From NCBI GenBank assembly GCA_964654695.1, contig CAZZKJ010000024.1, positions 1 through 32,568 of the forward strand: a stretch of 32,568 nucleotides of DNA, in the 5' to 3' direction. The position numbers and the translations under genes are program-made. Positions within the stretch are counted from its first letter, which is position 1. The number at the start of each line of letters is the position of its first letter. The notes beneath the pieces are model-generated. The model did not search any database. It saw nothing but the letters and a program-made list of their open reading frames with translations, and had not been told where the DNA came from. Source of the DNA: CAZZKJ01 sp964654695 (lineage in GTDB: Bacteria > Krumholzibacteriota > Krumholzibacteriia > WVZY01). Below, piece after piece: positions 24,999 to 29,856 of this stretch.

Positions 24999-25496
24999 TC
25001 AATCGGAGAAAAGAGAATCGATTTCTTTATTAAGTTCGTCTGCGAATTCGTCATCGAATTCCTTGAGGTCTTCATTTTCATACTGCAGCTTATCGAACAA
25101 GCCCGCCAGGATAGTGCTCAAACCTTCTACGGCTTTTTTGACGCGCAAACGAACCAAGCCAAGCGTAGTACGTTTGTTGAATAATACTACAAGAATAATC
25201 CTGGCTTCGACCTTGGCCAAATACATACTTTCGTCGGAACCCTGATGGTACAGCGTAGAAAAGTCTTTTTCACCTATCAATTGAGCAAGTTGGCTGTTGG
25301 CCTCGAAATCAGCCGCACAAAGCGATGCAAAACTCATCAGATCGAATTGAGGCTTCATCCCGACGCTGGCGATCAGCTGTCCCGTTTTATCGATCAACAG
25401 CACGCTCTCAGAATTGGAGTTCTTCAGCAACTCCTTGAGGACACTGCTTATAGCCCAATAATCTTCTTCGTATATCGTCCAGTCTGTTTTGATCAT
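24999..25496 (-). CDS. mglB: MglB-type Roadblock/LC7 protein
   Basis: The 165-residue protein has the Roadblock/LC7 fold over residues 12-125: ISSVLKELLKNSNSESVLLI, then DKTGQLIASVG, LAALCAADFEAN-like helix, and the VEARIILVVLFNKRTTLGLV strand pair. In Myxococcus and Thermus, MglB dimers act as the GAP of MglA. The Asp/Glu-rich C-terminal 40 residues are family-typical. It sits between recR (27-nt gap) and mglA. Confidence 0.9.
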   Translation of the reverse strand: MIKTDWTIYEEDYWAISSVLKELLKNSNSESVLLIDKTGQLIASVGMKPQFDLMSFASLCAADFEANSQLAQLIGEKDFSTLYHQGSDESMYLAKVEARIILVVLFNKRTTLGLVRLRVKKAVEGLSTILAGLFDKLQYENEDLKEFDDEFADELNKEIDSLFSD

Positions 25497-25523
25497 ACGC
25501 TCATCCCGCTTCCAAGAGATAAA

Positions 25524-26123
25524 TCAAATCTTTTCTCTTTTTTCCATCGCTCGCGCTAGAGTGAGGTCATCCGCGTACTCAAGAGAGCCACCCACCGGCA
25601 ACCCTCTAGCAAGTCTCGTGACAGTACATCCATATCCTTCCAGCATCTTCGATATATAAAGGGCGGTTGTATCGCCTTCTATTGTTGGATTTGTTGCAAT
25701 TATCAATTCTTCGACCGCGTATTCCGAAACCCGTTTTTCAAGGCCTCCCAGATTCAAATTCTCAGGGCCGATACCATCGATCGGTGAAAGCACCCCGTGG
25801 AGCACATGGTAAAGTCCTTTAAAACGGCCGGCTTTTTCTATGAACATGACATCCTGGGGTTCTTCCACTATGCATATAATGCTGCGATTACGAGAAGGTG
25901 CCATGCAAATTGCACATTTTTTATCTTCGGTAACGCTCCCGCATTCGGAGCAAAATCCAACATTTGATTTTAGTTTGATAATGAGTTCCCCCAGCTTCTC
26001 AACTTCGGCATCCGGTCGCCTGAGTAAATGCAGAGCCAGCCTCCGGGCGGTTTTACCGCCTATGCCCGGCATTCGAGCGAAGGACTTGACAAGATCGGCC
26101 AAGGTCTCAGATCCAAAATCCAT
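25524..26123 (-). CDS. recR: Recombination mediator RecR
   Basis: RecR works with RecO/RecF to load RecA. The 199-residue protein has the helix-hairpin-helix (RMPGIGGKTARRLALHLL), a zinc finger with Cys58, Cys61, Cys70 and Cys73, and a Toprim domain (CIVEEPQDVMFIEKAG ... EELIIATNPTIEGDTTALYI). The Walker-like end VTRLARGLPVGGSLEYAD is complete. AAGGAG lies seven bases before the ATG. It follows ybaB, but a hairpin pair (26145-26235) stands between them. Confidence 0.98.
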   Translation of the reverse strand: MDFGSETLADLVKSFARMPGIGGKTARRLALHLLRRPDAEVEKLGELIIKLKSNVGFCSECGSVTEDKKCAICMAPSRNRSIICIVEEPQDVMFIEKAGRFKGLYHVLHGVLSPIDGIGPENLNLGGLEKRVSEYAVEELIIATNPTIEGDTTALYISKMLEGYGCTVTRLARGLPVGGSLEYADDLTLARAMEKREKI

Positions 26124-26144
26124 CAGACGCTCCTTTCTGATAGC

Positions 26145-26172
26145 AAAAAACCTGCCTTTTTGGTTCAGGCAG
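26145..26172 (-). terminator. Terminator-like hairpin between ybaB and recR
   Basis: On the minus strand CTGCC (26168-26172) pairs with GGCAG (26152-26156), followed by G and six T residues (26145-26150). The stem is only 5 bp, so termination is probably partial. It lies 21 nt before the recR start codon. Confidence 0.5.
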
Positions 26173-26214
26173 TAAAATCAAGATAATTATTTATAGAACA
26201 ATTAGATAGAGAGG

Positions 26215-26235
26215 GCCCCGATTCACATCCGGGGC
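26215..26235 (-). other. GC-rich hairpin at the ybaB stop codon
   Basis: GCCCCG and CGGGGC pair around a 9-nt loop, starting at the last base of the ybaB TAG stop. Only a pyrimidine-rich stretch follows, not a T tract, so it may act as an mRNA 3'-end stabiliser or a weak terminator. Confidence 0.5.
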
Positions 26236-26546
26236 TAGAACAATCCTGGTATGGATATTCCGCCGGTAAGTGATGACATTTGCTCCTTGGCCAGATCCAT
26301 GGCCATTCGCCTGGCTTCGTTCATCGCCGCGACAATGAGATCTTCCAGCATCTCCTGATCACCGTCTCCGAAGACTTCGGGATCGATCTTGATACTGAGA
26401 ACTTCCTGCTGTCCGTTCATTTTTACGATAACCATCCCTCCTCCGCTTGCCGCCTCAACTTCTTTTTTAGCCAGTTCATCCTGCATTTTAGCCATTTTGG
26501 CCTGCATCTCCTTGGCCTGCTTCATCATCTTCCCAAAATTCTGCAT
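26235..26546 (-). CDS. YbaB/EbfC nucleoid-associated protein
   Basis: The frame opens at 26588, but AAGGAGG four bases before the ATG at 26546 and the family start (MQNFGKMMKQAKEMQAKMAK) fix a 103-residue product. The alpha-beta core EVEAASGGGMVIVKMNGQQE, SIKIDPEVFGDGDQEMLEDL and the C-terminal AMDLAKEQMSSLTGG helix are typical. YbaB dimers bind DNA. The order dnaX-ybaB-recR is one of the most conserved in bacteria, and the start is 19 nt after the dnaX stop. Confidence 0.96.
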   Translation of the reverse strand: MQNFGKMMKQAKEMQAKMAKMQDELAKKEVEAASGGGMVIVKMNGQQEVLSIKIDPEVFGDGDQEMLEDLIVAAMNEARRMAMDLAKEQMSSLTGGISIPGLF

Positions 26547-26565
26547 GTTTCCTCCTTGACGCATG

Positions 26566-28320
26566 CTAATATTGAATAATCTCTCCATCGAAATCCCGAA
26601 TTATTTTGCTCGCCAGCGGCATTTTTTCCAAATCGCTTTTGCTCATTGGATGCGTTTTTTTGGCTTCCAGATCTCCGCTCGAAGAAGGGACGGCCGCATC
26701 TTCTTTAAGACAAACCAGTTCCATTTCTTTCCCTAGTATTTTATTCATCATTGAATACAAGAACTTGCGGTTGGAGGGTGATTCAATCTCCACCATTTGG
26801 GGATAGAAGGACTTGCGGTACCGCAGATAGATCTTTTCGTTTTGTACTCCGGCCAGTTTGCCGGAAATCAAGCACACCCCCAGCGAGACTTTTTTCTGTC
26901 TGACGGCGGTGACCAGCCGTTTCCAGGAACCGGCAAAATTTTCTTCGGTAGTACCCGCGTTTTGCGCATCATTTTTTTGAGGTGCATTTACAGAGGAATT
27001 CTGAATGCTCTTGACCGGCTTTTCAGGTTTCAAAAGATCGGCTGTTAAAGAAAAAGTTTTCGCATTTTTTAATACCCTGGCTCCAGGCGAATTAATATCC
27101 GGCCGTTGGGAACCGCTGGTGCCTGCAAGAGTTTTTCCACCTCTAGGCGGTTTCGGCGTGTTCTGCGAGCCGGCGGCCCGATTTCCTCCCGAAGCGTCCA
27201 GCTTCTCAATCAAGGTTCTTATATCAGTCTGCCTGTCGAGGAGGGCGAGATCAACTAGTGTGCTTTCAATCAGGATTCTGGGTTCCGCCGCAGCTTTTAA
27301 ACGCGGGACGAGGTTGCAAAGCTTCTCTACTATGGATATAAGGTCTCCAATCTCGAACACCTTAAGAAGAGGGATCATTCGTTCTATTTCTTCATTGGAA
27401 CGGTAGACTAGTTCACGCATGTCGCCGGGGGCCGCCAGAACCATCAGGTCTCTGAATCCATCCAGCAGGGCCGAGGCTAATTCCTGCAGATCGACCCCCT
27501 CTTCAATGGATTTATCCAGAAGACGCAGTATTTCGGACGGCTTCTTTGAAGAGATCAATTCGAGAAAACCAAGTACCATATCCTGATCTAGAAATCCGAG
27601 AATATCCCTGACGGTTTCAGTTTTTATGCCGACAGAGGAAACGGTGATGCACTGATCGAGAAGACTCTCTCCGTCACGAAGGCTTCCTTCGGCTTTACGG
27701 GCCAGCAGCCGCAAGGCTTCGTCTTCGTATTCGATGCTCTCGGCCCCGCAGATTTTTTTTAGCTGCGACGAGATCTCGCTGATATCGAGCCGCTTGAAAT
27801 TATGCCTCTGGCAGCGCGATTTGATAGTCTCCGGAATCTTGTGAGGAGCGGTTGTGGCAAATATGAAATACACGTGCTTCGGAGGTTCCTCAAGCGTTTT
27901 CAAAAGAGCATTGAAAGCATTGGTGGAGAGCATATGAACTTCGTCTATTATATAAACCTTGTTGCGGTGTTGACTGGGGGCGTAGCCGATGCTTTCCTGC
28001 AGATCCCTCACTTCCGCGACGCCCGTGTGCGTGGCGCCGTCGATCTCCATGACATCGAGATTCTTGCCTTCTATCACTCCCCTGCATGCCGGGCAGGAGT
28101 TGCAAGGATCGCCGCTTTTGATATCCGTGCAGTTGATTACTTTTGCGAGTATTCTCGCCGTACTGGTTTTACCGCATCCCCTCGGACCTGAGAACATATA
28201 GGCGTGAACAATCCGCTCCGATTGCACGGCCTTCTTAAGAGTGGTAACTATATGATCCTGGCCGACGACTTCGGAAAAAGTCTGGGGTCTCCATTTGCGC
28301 GCTAGAACCTCAAATGACAT
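26566..28320 (-). CDS. dnaX: DNA polymerase III subunit tau (and possibly gamma)
   Basis: The clamp-loader ATPase has Walker A GPRGCGKT at residues 45-52, the zinc site Cys64/Cys73/Cys76/Cys79, Walker B VYIIDEVHMLS, and the sensor 1/SRC region (IFATTAPHKIPETIKSRCQR). AAA+ domains and the oligomerisation collar run to about residue 365; a low-complexity linker (370-445) and a tau-specific domain follow. The ATG at 28320 (AGGTG six bases upstream) is preferred over a GTG at 28329, giving 584 residues. In the linker, at 27064-27070, codons TTA AAA AAT contain an in-phase A AAA AAT heptamer where a -1 shift would end translation 13 codons later, at 432 residues, close to the E. coli gamma length of 431. 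Confidence 0.97.
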   Translation of the reverse strand: MSFEVLARKWRPQTFSEVVGQDHIVTTLKKAVQSERIVHAYMFSGPRGCGKTSTARILAKVINCTDIKSGDPCNSCPACRGVIEGKNLDVMEIDGATHTGVAEVRDLQESIGYAPSQHRNKVYIIDEVHMLSTNAFNALLKTLEEPPKHVYFIFATTAPHKIPETIKSRCQRHNFKRLDISEISSQLKKICGAESIEYEDEALRLLARKAEGSLRDGESLLDQCITVSSVGIKTETVRDILGFLDQDMVLGFLELISSKKPSEILRLLDKSIEEGVDLQELASALLDGFRDLMVLAAPGDMRELVYRSNEEIERMIPLLKVFEIGDLISIVEKLCNLVPRLKAAAEPRILIESTLVDLALLDRQTDIRTLIEKLDASGGNRAAGSQNTPKPPRGGKTLAGTSGSQRPDINSPGARVLKNAKTFSLTADLLKPEKPVKSIQNSSVNAPQKNDAQNAGTTEENFAGSWKRLVTAVRQKKVSLGVCLISGKLAGVQNEKIYLRYRKSFYPQMVEIESPSNRKFLYSMMNKILGKEMELVCLKEDAAVPSSSGDLEAKKTHPMSKSDLEKMPLASKIIRDFDGEIIQY

Positions 28321-28338
28321 TTGATTCACCTGAATTCA

Positions 28339-28367
28339 TTTATAATCCACAAATGCAAAAACCGCAA
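28339..28367 (-). promoter_or_regulatory. Possible promoter for dnaX
   Basis: On the minus strand TTGCGG (28362-28367) and TATAAA (28339-28344) are 17 bp apart. The match is moderate. It would start transcription close to the dnaX Shine-Dalgarno, so dnaX may rather be read from the tRNA/SRP RNA promoter. The rest of 28330-28462 shows no gene or terminator. Confidence 0.35.
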
Positions 28368-28462
28368 TCAATGAAAACGCTTATCGAAACCGTCCTCCAG
28401 AGATCTCATAAACTTCCTGCGGCCTTATCGGTTCCAGAATCTCCTTATTCCGAAGAGAAATC

Positions 28463-28735
28463 AAGATCGTGCACCCGCCGTTGAACACAGAAACCGCCCT
28501 TTGATCGAGGGTTAACTCCGGACAGGGGATTCCGCATCACACAGCTGTATCCATTTACCGCTGCTACCTTCCGGTCCTGACGGGATTCATGGGCAGCTGT
28601 TGCGCGGGACCTGGCCATCACCGCCACTTCCGCGAGCAAAGCAAACGACCCCAGACGTCCGAAGGCGGGAATTAAGCCCCGCTGTAGCGGATTGCGGGTA
28701 CAGGGCACCGCTACCTCCCCGCCTAGCACGATCTT
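28463..28735 (-). ncRNA. ffs: Signal recognition particle RNA, long form with Alu domain
   Basis: The S-domain is unmistakable on the minus strand: GGTCCCGCGCAACAGC, then GTCAGGACCGGAAGGTAGCAGC split by the GGAA tetraloop and the conserved internal loops. The 5' Alu domain is also present (GTGCTAGGCGGGGAGGTAGC followed by GGTGCCCTGTACC), and the ends close as AAGATCGTGC with GCACGATCTT (28726-28735 and 28463-28472). At about 273 nt it is the Bacillus/Thermotoga-like long form rather than the 4.5S form of most proteobacteria. It lies upstream of dnaX, as scr does in Bacillus. Exact ends are inferred from the closing stem. Confidence 0.96.
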
Positions 28736-28753
28736 CAAGCCATTTATCAATGA

Positions 28754-28829
28754 TGGTGGAGATGAGCGGATTCGAACCGCCGACCCCCTCGTTGCGAACG
28801 AGGTGCTCTCCCAACTGAGCTACATCCCC
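28754..28829 (-). tRNA. tRNA-Ala (anticodon CGC)
   Basis: The acceptor stem GGGGATG/CATCTCC contains the G3-U70 wobble that marks alanine tRNAs. The anticodon loop TTCGCAA gives CGC, stem CCTCG/CGAGG. The T arm is GGCGGTTCGAATCCGCT-like and CCA is encoded (28754-28756). It lies 16 nt after tRNA-Ser and 18 nt before the SRP RNA. Confidence 0.96.
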
Positions 28830-28845
28830 ACCTGGTTCTTGTCAT

Positions 28846-28934
28846 CGGAGAGAGAGGGATTCGAACCCTCGGAGCACGATAATATGCTCAACGGTTTTCG
28901 AGACCGCCCCATTAAACCGCTCTGGCATCTCTCC
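28846..28934 (-). tRNA. tRNA-Ser (anticodon CGA)
   Basis: A class II tRNA of 89 nt with a long variable arm (TTGAGCATATTATCGTGCTC). The acceptor strands GGAGAGA and TCTCTCC pair, the anticodon loop CTCGAAA gives CGA, and the T arm is GAGGGTTCGAATCCCTC. CCA is not encoded (ATG follows the discriminator G), unlike the other tRNAs here. It is first in the tRNA-Ser/tRNA-Ala/SRP RNA array and begins about 7 nt downstream of the promoter -10. Confidence 0.96.
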
Positions 28935-28940
28935 GCGTGA

Positions 28941-28969
28941 ATTGTAACTTATGAATAAAAAAAGAGCAA
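28941..28969 (-). promoter_or_regulatory. Sigma70-type promoter for the tRNA-Ser/tRNA-Ala/SRP RNA array
   Basis: On the minus strand TTGCTC (28964-28969) and TACAAT (28941-28946) are 17 bp apart, with an A/T-rich spacer. The normal start distance falls at or next to 28934, the mature 5' end of tRNA-Ser, so the transcript may have little or no 5' leader. Confidence 0.75.
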
Positions 28970-29007
28970 GCTCCGGGGGTTCGGCGCGGGAAAATACCCA
29001 TTCATGG

Positions 29008-29042
29008 AAAAAACACCCCGCTTCCCAGGGGAAAGCGGGGTG
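29008..29042 (-). terminator. Strong intrinsic terminator after the 218-residue secreted protein gene
   Basis: On the minus strand CACCCCGCTT (29033-29042) pairs perfectly with AAGCGGGGTG (29014-29023), extended by inner CC/GG pairs, and is followed by six T residues (29008-29013). It separates the secreted protein genes from the tRNA/SRP RNA promoter. Confidence 0.93.
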
Positions 29043-29070
29043 CGAACAAAGGCTCTTTCCTCCTGCGGAG

Positions 29071-29727
29071 TTACCTGCTTCCGTAAAGCGCCTTAATATT
29101 GCCCCATGTCGAGTTCTCAACCGGCAGGGGGCCTGAGAAGATAATCTTGGTCGACCAGCTCTGACCGTACCCGGTCGGTATTCCCATTAAAGGATTCGTG
29201 GATATCCCTCCATGTATTGTCCAGTTGTTACCCTGTATCAGTTCTCCCAAACGGGAACCGCCCGTGAAAGTGCAGTCCGCGACAACCGTAGGTTCGGGGA
29301 ATCCCATGTTGTAATCCAATCTCGTAATATTGGACAGCGTGCCGGACAAAATCACCGAACCATCCTGAAATGTGGATGGAGAAGTGCCGTTGGGAGGATT
29401 CACGCCGTAATCGCTGTTCTTGGATGGATCTTCGTAGATACTGAAACCTGCATTTGCATAACCGTATGTCGTTGTGAACGGCCCGGGAATTATGGACTGG
29501 ATCGAGGTTTGGATATAGAACGTGTATTCATTAGTTACAAAGTCCACCGTTATCGGATAATCGAATCCAACAGGCGGATCCAGCGTAGCAACCAGCGTTA
29601 CGACAGTACCGACAGCTTCCGGCGGCGGATAATAAGCATACCCGTTGATCACAAACTGCTCAAGCGATGAACTGACTACAGGCACAGCCAAAAGCAGAAT
29701 ACACATTAGCAAAAGCATTCTTTTCAT
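29071..29727 (-). CDS. Secreted protein of unknown function, paralog of the N-terminal domain of the 770-residue protein
   Basis: I do not recognise a named family. The start is the ATG at 29727 (GGGAGG five bases upstream), giving 218 residues with a clear signal peptide (KRMLLLMCILLLAVPVVSS). The mature part is beta-rich, with Gly, Pro, Thr and aromatic residues. About residues 110-205 align with about residues 95-210 of the neighbour at 29857-32169: DYGVNPPNGTSPSTFQDGS against NFGINPPNVSAPATFEDGA, and GIPTGYGQSWSTKI against NIPQGYSLECVGRI. Unlike the neighbour it has no C-terminal sorting domain. The gap to the upstream gene is 129 nt with a hairpin and no clear promoter. Confidence 0.8.
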   Translation of the reverse strand: MKRMLLLMCILLLAVPVVSSSLEQFVINGYAYYPPPEAVGTVVTLVATLDPPVGFDYPITVDFVTNEYTFYIQTSIQSIIPGPFTTTYGYANAGFSIYEDPSKNSDYGVNPPNGTSPSTFQDGSVILSGTLSNITRLDYNMGFPEPTVVADCTFTGGSRLGELIQGNNWTIHGGISTNPLMGIPTGYGQSWSTKIIFSGPLPVENSTWGNIKALYGSR

Positions 29728-29813
29728 TAGCGCCTCCCTTGAGTCATGATGTCGATAGCCTTCTGCAGCGAGGCCGTCCATCACTATTTATCTCAAGAAT
29801 CTTCAAGAGAGAC

Positions 29814-29839
29814 CGCCGGGCGGCAAATACTACCCGGCG
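29814..29839 (-). other. GC-rich hairpin after the 770-residue protein gene
   Basis: CGCCGGG and CCCGGCG (7 bp) enclose a 12-nt loop, 17 nt after the stop codon of the large secreted protein gene. It lacks a T tract, so it could reduce read-through or protect the upstream mRNA end rather than terminate fully. Confidence 0.55.
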
Positions 29840-29856
29840 CCCTCTCAACTCAATAT

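Noticed and set aside
28445..28818. Overlapping small ORFs on both strands of about 70-100 codons
   Set aside because: They lie on the SRP RNA and tRNA-Ala genes and are explained by those RNAs.
28754..28934. tRNA genes as integration sites of a mobile element
   Set aside because: No integrase, no direct repeat of a tRNA 3' end and no change to accessory genes nearby were found; the T arm shared by the two Ser tRNAs is ordinary isoacceptor similarity.
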